In this document: positions 30,001-36,803 of the stretch, in pieces
Layout: every line of letters starts with the position of its first letter
Position numbering within the stretch: position 1 is the first letter of the stretch
Assembly (NCBI RefSeq): GCF_037038585.1
Contig: NC_092526.1
Span: forward strand, 38,763,501 to 38,827,500
Source of the DNA: Patagioenas fasciata
Taxonomy: Eukaryota; Chordata; Aves; Columbiformes; Columbidae
Direction of reading: 5' to 3'
DNA: 64,000 bases
Translations under genes and position numbers: made by a program
The notes under the pieces: model-generated
Told to the model about the DNA's origin: nothing
Seen by the model: the letters and a program-made list of their open reading frames with translations, nothing else
The model's database searches: none

Positions 30001-33000
30001 ACCTTTTTGCAGAGTTTTTAGAAGAGCTGAGATTGCAGGCTGATTTGTTTAGAAGGAAGATGGTGAGCTACTGTGTAGTGAGGGAGCAAATAACAATGTT
30101 TTGAACCTGCTGTTTTCTTTCTGAACTGCTTCATGCATGGGACTAGATACAGAGTTCAGTCTTGTTCTTAGTAAAGTGACCTTTATGAGGCAATAGAATG
30201 AAGATCTTAAAATGATTGGGGAAAATTATCTTCAAATACAGAGGTGATGCTGAAAAGGAAGCTCAAACAAATGTCACTTCTAAAACTAGATAGTATCAAT
30301 TCTTTCCACCTTCCCTCTGAGTGCCTGACCTCAAACGGGATGTTTATGGGAGGAAGTCAACTGAGGGAATTTTAGATGTAAAAGATGTGGGTTTTCTTTT
30401 TGTTTGTCTGGTTTTTTTTAAATCATGAGGGTGGTCAGGAACTAGAACAGAGACCAAACAGCCTGTGGACTGTATCCCTGAAGCTGGTCAAATCTTGACT
30501 GGACAGGGCTTGAACAACCTTCTCTTATCAGAACCTGCTTCAAGCAGGGCATAGGACTGGAGACCTCCAGAGATCCTTCCCAGCCTAATGATGGTCTCTG
30601 TCTTGCCTTGCTGACAGATGTTGAACAGTTTTTCATGCAAGACCCACCTCCCTCTGCAGTGGCTTTAGTTTTGTCAGCATTTGAGTCTGTAGAAGCTGGC
30701 TGGAAAATTGAGTTTACCCATACAATATAAAAATAGGGACACCCTTTCTCCCTTAAATGAGGCTAAATATTAATGAAGTAAGTTGCCTAAAAATTGTGAA
30801 TTGAGGCGGCAGAGCTTTCATGTGGGGCTTACATGCTACTGTCCACTCAGGAAACTTTTAATTTTTGTAGTACAAAAGTGTTCTCTGTTAACTGTGCTCT
30901 TCCTGCAGAGGAGGAAAGAGTTACCCTGCTGTGCTGCCTTCTCAAACACTGCAGTTAGGTGTGTTAAGTCTTAAACCTCACAGAACAATGGAACGAAGTA
31001 GTGCTGTTCTCCATTTGCAGGTTTTTGACCTGAAGGGCTCCCTTCGGAACAGGAATGTTAAAACAGACACAGGCAAGGAAAGCTGTGATGTAGTCCTATT
31101 GGATGAGAACCTCCTGAAGATGGTCCGGGACAATCCTTTGTACATCCGCTCCCACTGCAAAGCTGTGCTGAGAGCTTCCATACACAGTGATTCCCAGTTT
31201 CTGTCCAGCCACCTCATCATTGACTATTCCCTGCTGGTGGGTTGTGATGATACCAACAATGAGCTGGTTGTTGGGATCATTGGTAGGTTATCTTTTATAT
31301 TTTACTACTTTTAGCTGGTAAAACTCCTTTCTGCTGGTTTAGATGTTTGTAATATTCTTAGATCTGTACCACCAGCACAGAGATGTGTGTCAGGAAAGGT
31401 GGTCTTCTCCATTGTGGAATCTCACCCTCACCTGCCATGGGTATTCGAAGTGGAGGCAGGAAATCTTCTCTCCAGCTTTTGGATGGGCTTGTGTTAGTGT
31501 TTGCACTACGAAGAATATATGCAGGAAGCATCACAGGGAGTGAAAAAGCAGTTAAGTTGGTGTTTAATCAATGCTTTGACTCCAGTTGAAATAGGGGAGG
31601 TTATTTGTGTACTTTTATGTGTTTAAAGTTACGTTCAGTAATGTTTATGTAGCCATTGAAATTACAACAAGTGGAGGGGATCCAGTATTGGTAGACGATA
31701 GCTAAACATCAGAGGATCACTTGTGATCAAGTAGTCTGACCTATATAATGTGGATGGTAACACAGTCATTACGTTGCCACATCCTCTGACTTGTGGCTGT
31801 GAAGTAGAACCTCATCTTCAGACAGGCAAACCTGTGTTGTGCAAAAGACTTGCAGGATTTGGAAGTGACTCTTGGAAATGAGATGCTCAGAAATGCTTCC
31901 AGATGAGATCTCAAGCCAGGAGCTCTGGATTACTGTTTTTCTGATAAAGCTTGAAAGATATTCCAATAACACTTCCAGTTGAGAATTGAAGTCCCAGCTA
32001 CAAAGAACTGCAAGCTGTTATTACTTGCTAACGTTGCATACTTCTGAATGTTTGGGTAAATGAGGTGAGACTCTGCTCCTTCTATACATGTGGCTTTTAG
32101 CTGTCCTATGCAAAGTCTTGCCTGATTGAAGAGTATATTTTACATGATGTTTAAATCTAACAGTTCCTTCAGTGTGGTGATAACAGCTGTTCATGATCTG
32201 AAGGGGCTGGTTTAACACAAGTATCTTCAAGAATAGAGAGCACACCTGCTGCATCAGACTATTGCCATGTTCTCTAAATGAAACCCTGAGAACTTACAAG
32301 GTAGTTAAGCTAAATTTGTGGTGGGGCCAGAACAAGAAACCATTAGCTTGGACTGAGTTTGAATCTGAGGTCAGAATCTCTACCTATTTTAGATCCTAAT
32401 GTGATACAGGAAAGTTTGATCTGTGAAGACTTATTTTATTTGTAGGCTCTATTGTGTGGGACTCTGGGCCTTGGGGGCGAAGTAACAGTAGTTAATGCAC
32501 AAACTGATATAGCAGATATGACACGCTTGTGTGTTTGGGTTTTTTTTTCTATTGCAACAGACTATATTCGCACTTTTACCTGGGACAAAAAGCTTGAAAT
32601 GGTGGTGAAGTCAACTGGCATCTTGGGAGGACAAGGTAAGTGCAGAATGAAAGCACGACTTTTGATTGTGTTTCCTTGTTATCTGGAAGCTTCTCATAAC
32701 TGTGCTGATAAAGCCACACCTTCCTCACCATGCAGATTTGCAACACTAGATTAAGTTGTCCAGAACAGGGGAAGGAGTAACAAGTCTCAGGAAAATAATA
32801 TATATATATATGTATAATAATATAATATTGATCTGCCTCCATGAGTGACCCTTTAAGTACTATAATTACTGGGAATTGGGTAAAGGTCATTTACTTATCA
32901 GACTGTTCTTTTCTGTTTCCAAGTTACTGACTGCTTACATACAAACTTAGTCATCCATACAGAGATACTAGCAAAAAACCTTTCTGCCTGGTTTCAGAAG

Positions 33001-33719
33001 ATGTTTTCTGAGTCCAGAAAACCAGGTACACTCTGAGTTAGTGTGGAGGAATCCTTATCAAATGATTGACTACTCCCCATATTTTGAGGAGCTGAGGAGT
33101 TCCCTTTGTGGAAGTGAGTAGAGGACCTTTTGTGCAGCATTGCCTGGTGTTGGCCACGTGTTAGTAGGAGGGCTGGAGCGAGAAGGGAAGGTGAACACAT
33201 GATGTACCACTGCTTAAATGCCTGGAGAAGATGGAGCATGTCCATAGAGTGACATTTTTCATAGGAGAAACTTTGATCTCTGCTGGAAAACCTCAAAGAC
33301 CTGTAAACAGAAGAACAGAAAAATGAACTGGTTAGGGCTGATGCAAAAAACCTAGAGGGTCCTCCACCTTCAGGTATCTCAACTCAGGGATCTAGACCTT
33401 GATCTGTCTTCTCTCCTAAATGCTTAAAATAAAAATTAAAAACAAAACAAGACAGCTGGTAATGCTTGTTGGTTCCAAGACCATTTCATGTACTATATGC
33501 CTTCATGATGATGCTGTCTGGTGTTGTAATCTCATGTGGCATGTGTTTGTACTGCAACATCCTCTTTAGCCCATTTCTAACTGCTCTGACTCTTGCACAT
33601 TAGGTAAGATGCCAACTGTGGTCTCTCCAGAACTGTACCGGACCAGGTTTTGTGAAGCTATGGACAAGTATTTCCTGATGGTGCCAGACCATTGGACAGG
33701 ACTGGACCTGAATTGCTAA
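1..33719 (+). CDS. PIKFYVE: PIKFYVE, FYVE-type phosphoinositide (PI3P 5-)kinase, 5'-partial
   Basis: The enzyme phosphorylates PI3P to PI(3,5)P2 on endosomes and lysosomes, in complex with VAC14 and FIG4 (family knowledge). Thirty-one exons splice in frame into 1,592 residues plus TAA at 33717-33719; human PIKfyve is about 2,098 residues, so roughly the first 500 (FYVE and DEP domains) lie left of the window. Local numbering starts at the first whole codon (position 2). Order seen: post-DEP linker (1-90); chaperonin-like (TCP1/Cpn60) domain (about 130-400); Ser-rich variable linker in the 1,187-bp exon; Cys/His-rich region with CPSMFC and CRLCKQ (about 700-1000); low-complexity Ser/Pro linker; PIP-kinase domain (about 1300-1592). 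The kinase shows RFILK (ATP lysine, K1371), DLKGS (1445-1449), IDYSLL (D1510) and GIID before the activation loop. No frameshift or internal stop was found. Neighbour: convergent DNAJC10. Confidence 0.97.
90..5387 (+). other. Large PIKFYVE intron, 5.3 kb
   Basis: Longest intron of the gene in this window. It is T-rich and AT-moderate, with a poly-T/C run near 1287-1302 and a GT/T-rich stretch near 3600-3640. I recognise no exon, repeat family or RNA gene. Short open frames on both strands lack family resemblance and good coding character. A clean polypyrimidine tract and CTTTCAG precede the next exon. Confidence 0.7.
5388..5450 (+). CDS. PIKFYVE: PIKFYVE exon
   Basis: 63-bp exon. Completes the E codon, then encodes YLNPENGGQQ followed by FSISDAFIK. 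Acceptor CTTTCAG, donor AAAG|GTAAGG. Frame-preserving length; skipping it would remove 21 residues between the DEP region and the chaperonin-like domain. Confidence 0.92.
5451..7404 (+). other. PIKFYVE intron, 2.0 kb
   Basis: AT-rich, with simple CCACCACCACC-type and CTGCTACTGCT-type triplet runs near 5860-5890. No coding or RNA feature recognised. Acceptor CTCTTGCAG. Confidence 0.6.
7405..7534 (+). CDS. PIKFYVE: PIKFYVE exon
   Basis: Encodes ESLFNRRVEEKS through the GWHHSNLELL segment to EKQAMEML. Acceptor TTGCAG, donor CT|GTAAGC in the middle of a Leu codon. Strong match to the conserved stretch before the chaperonin-like domain. Confidence 0.94.
7791..7971 (+). CDS. PIKFYVE: PIKFYVE exon, start of chaperonin-like domain
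   Basis: Encodes SANHNHMMALLQQLL, SWRDIIVPVVCQVV and VRPDVKNRDDDMDIRQ, ending HIKK. Acceptor TTTTTTACAG, donor AAA|GTAAGT in phase 0. This starts the Cpn60/TCP1-like region that binds the VAC14/FIG4 scaffold (family knowledge). Confidence 0.95.
7972..9268 (+). other. PIKFYVE intron, 1.3 kb
   Basis: No coding, RNA or repeat family recognised. A T-rich tract lies near 8889-8912. Acceptor TTTATCAG. Confidence 0.6.
9269..9343 (+). CDS. PIKFYVE: PIKFYVE exon
   Basis: 75 bp, 25 whole codons: IPGGKKFDSMVVNGFVC then TKNVAHKK, part of the chaperonin-like fold. Phase 0 at both ends; donor AAG|GTAATG. Confidence 0.95.
9969..10076 (+). CDS. PIKFYVE: PIKFYVE exon
   Basis: 108 bp, 36 codons: MNSCLKNPKILLLKCSIEYL then YREETKFTCIDPIVLQ. 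Acceptor TTTCTTAG, donor CAG|GTGAGA. Near-identical to the human segment. Confidence 0.95.
10077..11179 (+). other. PIKFYVE intron, 1.1 kb
   Basis: Nothing recognised apart from splice signals and an A-run at about 11090-11101 followed by a T-run at 11123-11132. Confidence 0.6.
11180..11320 (+). CDS. PIKFYVE: PIKFYVE exon
   Basis: 141 bp, 47 codons: EREFLKNYVQRIVDVRPNLV through VEKTVSRIAQDMLLEHGI to VINVKP. Acceptor TGTCTGCAG, donor CCG|GTGAGT. Human has VNVKS at the junction; the bird-type P is conservative in context. Confidence 0.95.
11592..11718 (+). CDS. PIKFYVE: PIKFYVE exon
   Basis: Encodes QVLDRVSRMTQGDLVMSMDQ then LLTKPRLGTCHKFYMQ to LPN. Acceptor TTTATAG, donor AATG|GTGAGT. Chaperonin-like domain. 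Confidence 0.95.
11719..12885 (+). other. PIKFYVE intron with degenerate CR1 and T-rich acceptor tract
   Basis: Contains the decayed CR1 tails at about 11975-12215. Ends in an unusually long T/G-rich polypyrimidine tract (about 12842-12882) before TCTAG. Otherwise nothing recognised. Confidence 0.6.
11975..12215 (-). repeat. Degenerate CR1 LINE 3' fragments
   Basis: The stretch TGGTCCAACTTCCTG..CAAAGCAGG, then CAGGGCTTTGTC and CTGGGCACCTGTTCCA, follows the reverse complement of a CR1 3' region. A second tail-like segment follows at about 12158-12215 (AGAATTGTAGAACAGCAGAG, CTGGAAGTGACCTC). Heavily diverged, so an old insertion, or two nested ones. Boundaries are approximate. Confidence 0.65.
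12886..14072 (+). CDS. PIKFYVE: PIKFYVE large central exon (1,187 bp)
   Basis: Encodes local residues 305-700. It opens with the end of the chaperonin-like domain (QTKTLMFFEGCPQHLGCTIK, then YELARVKEILIFM and HSQLEISFLMDEFAMPP). A poorly conserved acidic/Ser-rich linker follows, then the conserved block FRDPLQDDTGLYVTEEV, LSGLQGMNGSIQAK and MLADYRARGGRI. Acceptor TTCTAG after a T-rich tract; donor AAG|GTAAGG. Where human has KLRGGSDYE, this reads KLCGAAEYE (C327, codon 12951-12953). Open throughout. Confidence 0.97.
14073..15089 (+). other. PIKFYVE intron, 1.0 kb
   Basis: The open frame continues into the intron for about 170 bp with no family resemblance, so it is not coding. Nothing else recognised. 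Confidence 0.6.
15090..15190 (+). CDS. PIKFYVE: PIKFYVE exon
   Basis: Encodes VDCLSPVNHQRLCVLFSSSS then AQSSNAPSACVSPR, the start of the Cys/His-rich conserved region. Acceptor CTGCCAG, donor CG|GTATGA. Confidence 0.95.
15191..16359 (+). other. PIKFYVE intron, 1.2 kb
   Basis: No feature recognised besides splice signals (acceptor CTGCTTTAG). Confidence 0.6.
16360..16431 (+). CDS. PIKFYVE: PIKFYVE exon
   Basis: 72 bp. Encodes IVTMEFYGKNDLTLGIFLER then YCFR. Acceptor CTTTAG, donor AG|GTGAGG. Length is a multiple of three. Confidence 0.95.
16432..18006 (+). other. PIKFYVE intron, 1.6 kb
   Basis: AT-moderate. No ORF with family resemblance on either strand; no repeat recognised. Confidence 0.6.
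18007..18178 (+). CDS. PIKFYVE: PIKFYVE exon, Cys/His-rich region
   Basis: Encodes PSYQCPSMFCETPMVHHIRR, then FVHGQGCVQIVLKELDSPVP and LTYSWCRLCKQ. The CPSMFC and CRLCKQ pairs plus the HHIRR histidines are the hallmark of the Fab1/PIKfyve conserved Cys-rich region. Acceptor TGTAAG, donor CAG|GTAAGT. Confidence 0.96.
18179..19548 (+). other. PIKFYVE intron, 1.4 kb
   Basis: Nothing recognised besides splice signals (acceptor CTTTTCAG). Confidence 0.6.
19549..19727 (+). CDS. PIKFYVE: PIKFYVE exon
   Basis: Encodes VTPVVPLSNDSWSMSFAKYL, ELRFYGHQYTRRANAEPCGH and SIHHDYHQYFSYNQMVASF. The CGHSIHHDYHQYF cluster completes the Cys/His-rich region. Donor AG|GTGAGG. Confidence 0.96.
19728..20200 (+). 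other. PIKFYVE intron
   Basis: 473 bp, splice signals only (acceptor CTTCTCAG). Confidence 0.6.
20201..20314 (+). CDS. PIKFYVE: PIKFYVE exon
   Basis: Encodes YSPVQLLEVCFPLPKIYIKR then QAPSEVTILQDLKDFSQ. Acceptor CTTCTCAG, donor AA|GTAAGC. Matches the segment after the Cys/His-rich region. Confidence 0.94.
20315..21196 (+). other. PIKFYVE intron
   Basis: 882 bp. The open frame just upstream of the next exon has no family resemblance and is intronic. Nothing else seen. Confidence 0.6.
21197..21305 (+). CDS. PIKFYVE: PIKFYVE exon
   Basis: Encodes VSQVYLAVDDRLASLKTDTF then SKTREEKMEDLFAQKE. Acceptor CGGCAG, donor GAG|GTAATG. Predicted helical, charged. Confidence 0.95.
21418..21572 (+). CDS. 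PIKFYVE: PIKFYVE exon
   Basis: Encodes MEEGEFLNWTEKIQARLLSS through LDTPQQLQSIFESLIAKK to LQAWNN. Only a 112-bp intron separates it from the preceding exon. Donor AG|GTAAGA. Confidence 0.95.
21573..22091 (+). other. PIKFYVE intron
   Basis: 519 bp. Holds only a T-rich tract at about 22070-22088 serving as polypyrimidine tract. Confidence 0.6.
22092..22182 (+). CDS. PIKFYVE: PIKFYVE exon
   Basis: Encodes LQDLFQQEKGRKRPSVPPSP then GRLRQGEESK, a basic Ser/Pro linker. Acceptor TTTTAAG, donor AAG|GTATGA. Confidence 0.94.
22183..23007 (+). other. PIKFYVE intron
   Basis: 825 bp; nothing recognised besides acceptor CTGCCTAG. Confidence 0.6.
23008..23068 (+). CDS. PIKFYVE: PIKFYVE exon (weak donor)
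   Basis: 61 bp encoding ISNMDASPRNVSPALQNGEK. The donor AAAG|GTCTGT departs from the usual GTRAGT, so inclusion may be less efficient than for its neighbours (inference). Skipping would shift the frame. Confidence 0.9.
23069..23625 (+). other. PIKFYVE intron
   Basis: 557 bp; no feature recognised. Confidence 0.6.
23626..23769 (+). CDS. PIKFYVE: PIKFYVE exon
   Basis: 144 bp encoding EDRFLTALSSQSSSAGSTHL, QLPTPPEMLSEHMTG and TTSSSE. Ser/Thr-rich disordered linker, less conserved than flanking exons. Frame-preserving length. Donor GAAG|GTATAG. Confidence 0.92.
23931..24051 (+). CDS. PIKFYVE: PIKFYVE exon
   Basis: Encodes DVFDGHSLGSTDSQVKEKST then MKAILANFLPGNNYNPIPFP. Acceptor TGTTCCAG, donor TT|GTAAGT. 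Confidence 0.95.
24052..25160 (+). other. PIKFYVE intron, 1.1 kb
   Basis: The 166-residue antisense open frame across 24014-24514 overlaps the exon only by chance and has no recognisable protein character. Nothing else seen. Confidence 0.6.
25161..25256 (+). CDS. PIKFYVE: PIKFYVE exon
   Basis: Encodes EPDKHYLMYEHERVPIAVCE then KEPSSIIAFALS, the conserved leader into the C-terminal region. Acceptor TCATTTAG, donor CAG|GTACTG. Confidence 0.95.
25257..25963 (+). other. PIKFYVE intron with poly-T acceptor tract
   Basis: 707 bp. A T homopolymer of about 20 bases near 25915-25935 precedes the acceptor CTCTTCAG and is a likely length polymorphism. Confidence 0.6.
25964..26047 (+). CDS. PIKFYVE: PIKFYVE exon (weak donor)
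   Basis: 84 bp encoding CREYRNALDELSKASLKNSS then EEGLQPN. The donor CAG|GTTACA is weak. Length is a multiple of three, so skipping would keep the frame. Confidence 0.9.
26048..26504 (+). other. PIKFYVE intron
   Basis: 457 bp; nothing recognised besides the acceptor TCCTTCCAG. Confidence 0.6.
26505..26596 (+). CDS. PIKFYVE: PIKFYVE exon
   Basis: Encodes MSDSKPKSSSPVRLPEASVG then PSNRGAEPEQ, a basic Ser/Pro-rich linker. Acceptor TTCCAG, donor AGC|GTAAGA. Confidence 0.93.
26597..27239 (+). other. PIKFYVE intron
   Basis: 643 bp; nothing recognised. Confidence 0.6.
27240..27404 (+). CDS. PIKFYVE: PIKFYVE exon
   Basis: 165 bp encoding KKPSGVLSFFRGTGGKSPDL, SSQKKETLRGADSAYYQVGQ and GAENQGAESQ. 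Acceptor CACTGTAG, donor CAAG|GTACAA. Frame-preserving length. Confidence 0.95.
27405..27920 (+). other. PIKFYVE intron
   Basis: 516 bp; nothing recognised. Confidence 0.6.
27921..27980 (+). CDS. PIKFYVE: PIKFYVE exon
   Basis: 60 bp encoding DDVDGGDGQKKQLVNPHVEL. Acceptor TTTCAG, donor CTCC|GTGAGT. The acidic start leads into the kinase domain. Confidence 0.94.
27981..28419 (+). other. PIKFYVE intron
   Basis: 439 bp; nothing recognised. Confidence 0.6.
28420..28596 (+). CDS. PIKFYVE: PIKFYVE exon, start of PIP-kinase domain
   Basis: Encodes FSDANAKFYCRIYYAGEFHK, MREVILGSSEEDFIRSLSHS and GGKSGAAFYVTK. The GGKSGAAF loop is the glycine-rich nucleotide-binding region of type III PIP kinases. 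Donor AAGG|GTAAAT. The junction reads VTKGDRF where human has ATEDDRF. Confidence 0.96.
28597..29284 (+). other. PIKFYVE intron
   Basis: 688 bp; nothing recognised besides the acceptor TAAAACAG. Confidence 0.6.
29285..29388 (+). CDS. PIKFYVE: PIKFYVE exon, ATP-lysine exon
   Basis: Encodes DRFILKQMPRLEVQSFLDFA then PHYFTYITNAVQQK. RFILK holds the ATP-binding lysine (K1371 local). Acceptor AAACAG, donor AAG|GTATTT. Confidence 0.96.
29613..29741 (+). CDS. PIKFYVE: PIKFYVE exon, kinase
   Basis: 129 bp, 43 codons: KPTALAKILGVYRIGYKNSQ, NNTEKKLDLLVMENLFYGRN and IVQ. VMENLFYG is the hinge-region signature. Acceptor TTCATCAG, donor CAG|GTGAGA. Confidence 0.96.
29742..31020 (+). other. PIKFYVE intron with CR1 tail
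   Basis: 1.28 kb. Holds the degenerate CR1 3' fragment at about 30420-30612; otherwise nothing recognised. Confidence 0.6.
30420..30612 (+). repeat. Degenerate CR1 LINE 3' fragment
   Basis: The order CTGGACAGGGCTTGAACAAC, then CAGGGCATAGGACTGGAGAC, CTCCAGAGATCCTTCCCAGC and CTAATGATGGTCTCTG follows the sense strand of a CR1 3'UTR ending. Strongly diverged; ends approximate. Confidence 0.55.
31021..31282 (+). CDS. PIKFYVE: PIKFYVE exon, catalytic core
   Basis: Encodes VFDLKGSLRNRNVKTDTGKE, VVLLDENLLKMVRDNPLYIR, the region to SSHLIIDYSLLVG, and ELVVGII. DLKGS (1445-1449) and IDYSLL (catalytic D1510) are the PIP-kinase signatures. Residue 1517 after LLVG is C (codon 31243-31245) where human has R. 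Acceptor ATTTGCAG, donor ATTG|GTAGGT. Confidence 0.97.
31283..32560 (+). other. PIKFYVE intron with old CR1/L3-like fragment
   Basis: 1.28 kb. Carries a candidate ancient LINE fragment at about 31690-32000. T-rich tract before the acceptor GCAACAG. Confidence 0.55.
31690..32000 (-). repeat. Candidate ancient CR1/L3-like LINE fragment
   Basis: GATCACTTGTGATCAAGTAG followed by TCTGACCTATATAA, and further on CTTGAAAGATATTCCAATAA, resemble the reverse complement of an old amniote CR1-type 3' region. Highly diverged; a repeat-library search is needed to confirm the family. Confidence 0.35.
32561..32635 (+). CDS. PIKFYVE: PIKFYVE exon, activation segment
   Basis: 75 bp encoding DYIRTFTWDKKLEMVVKSTG then ILGGQ. 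With the preceding exon it forms GIIDYIRTFTWDKKLE, the Mg-binding Asp plus the substrate-selecting activation loop. Acceptor GCAACAG, donor CAAG|GTAAGT. Confidence 0.96.
32636..33603 (+). other. PIKFYVE last intron with AT-rich simple repeat
   Basis: 968 bp. Contains an AT dinucleotide tract at 32797-32829; otherwise nothing recognised. Confidence 0.6.
32797..32829. repeat. AT-rich simple repeat
   Basis: Alternating TA run interrupted by TGTATAATAATATAA, in the last PIKFYVE intron. Likely length-polymorphic. Confidence 0.8.
33604..33719 (+). CDS. PIKFYVE: PIKFYVE last coding exon
   Basis: Encodes KMPTVVSPELYRTRFCEAMD, then KYFLMVPDHWTGLDLNC and the TAA stop. The C terminus matches the family ending DHWTGLGLNC with one G-to-D change. 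Acceptor ACATTAG. Confidence 0.97.
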
Positions 33720-34138
33720 GCTAAAGCCCATATTGGGAAAGCACAAGAGAACAATGACATTATAGGCCACTCTTTTCCTGTGGTCTGTCCAGCAGTAAGC
33801 AAGAGGATTGCAGTTCCATGTTTACACTGACCACGTGCATCATGTTGTGAAGTATGAAATTTGCTTTTTGCACTTTAATCCTCTCCTGGAGGCTGATAAG
33901 CAAACCAGCCTAGCTAAGGATCTGAGCTGTAAGGTACCACTGGACAGCATTGATAAGAGACATTCCCTCTGTCAGTAGGGAAAGTGATGCTATCTCCATG
34001 TAAGAGCACTGGAACGGATACTTTCCAGTTCTTGATGGTGTAGAAGAACCTGATCTCTGTAAGTCTTGCACTCCCTAAGTGGAGTTTAGTATGAGCAGCT
34101 CGTGTTTCTGTAGTGGACACGTGATACTGCAAATGTGA

Positions 34139-34144
34139 AATAAA
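34139..34144 (+). terminator. PIKFYVE: PIKFYVE proximal poly(A) signal candidate
   Basis: AATAAA 420 bp after the stop, followed within 20 bp by a G/T-rich stretch (GATGGGTGGGTGAATGAG) that could act as the downstream element. Would give a short 3'UTR isoform. Confidence 0.5.
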
Positions 34145-36797
34145 CCCCCCGATGGGTGGGTGAATGAGAGAAGAATGAAGTCAATTCCTGAGTTCTGCTA
34201 TTGTTGTGGTGGTCTGTAGTTGACCTGTTTAGGATCCATGGCTAACTTGTCCTGCTTATGCTCTGTAGCTTCAATTTTTCCTGGGTTCTGTCAACAGTAT
34301 TTTTGTTAAAGGCAGCTCCACAGCTGTAATGCTGTATCACTATATCTTTTATGTTACTGCAGTGCAACTGTGTTTATCTGTCATAATTTCATTTTAGCTG
34401 AATCCCACAAAAATGGGTTTTCAGTCCTCGGTGTACTGCGCAACCTGAAACATATTCCTTCAGTCCTAAACAGTACTTTGATCTGAATGTTGCCTGAATC
34501 CCTAAAAATACACCCATTACCCTTTCCTTGCAGAAGGCACTAAGTTGCTAGACAAAATGAAGCATTACTGCCTCAGCGTGACAACATTCTCCTTAATGAA
34601 ACCATCGTTCCTGGCAGATCACTCCGAATCCATTTCAGTTCCCCAGGACTGTCAAACAGTGCATTTACCTCATGGTGAAACTTTGCCAGGAGAATGTCTG
34701 TCTTGCATTCGTGACACGCTGATGAGAATGAGCATCCAGATCTCATCCCACCATGCAGTCCTAATGGAAAAACTGTTTCTTCAGCAGTATTAGATCTTTC
34801 TTTTTGCACCACTGAGATGAATGTAGCCTTTTTTTTTTCTGGAAAAAAACCAAACCAACAAAAACCTGAACTAACAGGTATCTTGTATGATGGATAAGAT
34901 GTGCAGAGATCTGTGAATCTCTGTTATGATGATAAGCACTTCTTTCCATTTTTATTGATTTTTTTACCTGTTTTTGTAGGTGAAAAGTTTACTTTTTAGC
35001 TCCACTATAATGTAGGCCAGTAAATAAGGTGGTTTTTTATGACTTTAAGAGGGAAGAATGCTGATTTTTGGCTTCTACTCTGTGATGGAAGGACTTCAAA
35101 CAAGCACAGAATCTGGGACAGCGTAGCTCTTTATGACCACCTGCTCATTCTGACCAGTTGCCTGGTAATGCAGTCTTCACCGTACCTGTGGATTCAGCTG
35201 TGCGTTTCGGTCACTCCTGTGTTCAGTGTTTCCTTCTGCAGCAGATGGTGCTGGCTCTGTTCAGGACGCAGGAGAAGGCCAGCAGGGAGAGTTGAACTGC
35301 TGGCTCCAAAAACAACCAGTGCAGCTCAGATCTGAAGAGTCATTGGTGTTGGAAGTCATCACCCCACTCCATTGCAAAGCCTGGCTGGAGGATGAGCAAA
35401 GATGCTGACCGTGAAGCAACAGAAATGAAAGTATTCTCACTTCCTCTGTGCAATGCAATCGCTGTTTCTGCAGGTGCGGTGTTGAAGGCTGCAGTGATGT
35501 GTGCTGTGGGAAGGCGACACAGTACTCCTTGCTTCCTCTTGAATCCCTCGGTCCGATACAGTGCATCAGGTACAGCTGGCACTTCTGGGACACACCTTGC
35601 CTCCTGTGTTGAAACGCACTCTCAGGATGGCCGACTGTTTGTGAGACCTTGTGTAATGAGGAACCAACCAGTCCATCAGCTCAATACTGCTCTCATTTTC
35701 TGTGCTTCTACCGTCTGCCTTGATCCATCGATGTGAAAGAGCATGCCATGCAGCCTGATTCTTTTCTAGTCTCAGTCTAAGTTTACATGTGTTCTTCTTT
35801 CCCTCCTAGAGTTTACAGGGAAAAAACTTGACTTGCTTGACCAGCTAAGGTGACCCTACAGCAGCTGGTTATGTTAGGTTATCTTATCTTATCTTCCACC
35901 TTTGTCAGTCTGTGGATTGATTGATGGAGCAGGATGTGGCTGACAGGCTGGTCCTGACCAAACTGGAGTGAAGAGCAAACACAGTAGCTGCAATATCAAC
36001 TGGAATTGGGACATTTTTTGGGTGCTGTGTGACACAAACCTGTACGCATTTCTAGTTCAAATCCCAGCAGCTGAACAGATCTCCTCAAACCATTCCCTTT
36101 TCAGAATAAGAATTGTCCTGGCATTTCACTAGCTACGAAGCTGGCTGTCTCAAAAGGAGAGTGATACTTTGTGCAGAAGAGATCTTTGAGAGCTCCTTGT
36201 GGGGTGCTGTGTCCCTGCAGCATGCCTGAGGATGTCCTGGGGGCAGACCCTAAGTATTACAAAAGCCTTTTCATTAGATTTTTTTTTTTTTTTAGATTTT
36301 GTTATAGCACAGGTTTAGCATATACATGTGTAAACAAATCCCAGTTGCAAATGAAGACTGCATTTCTTCAGAGCTACACTGGCTCTTCTGTTGTGTTGTT
36401 CTGAGGCCTTGTGACAAATGTCTAAATCTTGTCGCGGTCAGAAGCGGTGACTTGCCTTGAGTCGTCATGCGGACACTAGAATGCCTTGTAGCAGCCTAGT
36501 GATGCGTTCTGTCCCCAAAAGCACACGAGGGACTCTCTCACTGGGTAAGTAGCTCTGCTGGGCTCAGGGGAGTTACTTGTGGAGTGGATGCTCCTCTGTG
36601 AGAATGACCAAAACCAAACCAATCCCTCACTAGCAGGCGGCCAGACTGATCATTATTCAAAGCACTTAATGTACCATAATGTATGTATTTCTAATCTACC
36701 TTGGTTCAGCTGTATTTTATAAAACTGATGTACTAAACTGTTTGAGAATAACTGCCTTGACTACTTGGAGAATCAAAATGTAATGTATATAGATACA

Positions 36798-36803
36798 AAT
36801 AAA
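36798..36803 (+). terminator. PIKFYVE: PIKFYVE distal poly(A) signal
   Basis: AATAAA in ACAAATAAAGTGACTAAAAT, followed by a classic GT-rich downstream element (GAGTGTGTTCCCTGTGGTGG). This is the best-formed 3' end in the region; a long PIKFYVE 3'UTR is usual in vertebrates. Confidence 0.7.

Noticed and set aside
34545-35736. Open frames of 82-114 residues after the PIKFYVE stop
   Set aside because: In the 3'UTR/downstream region, no family resemblance, mutually overlapping in several frames.
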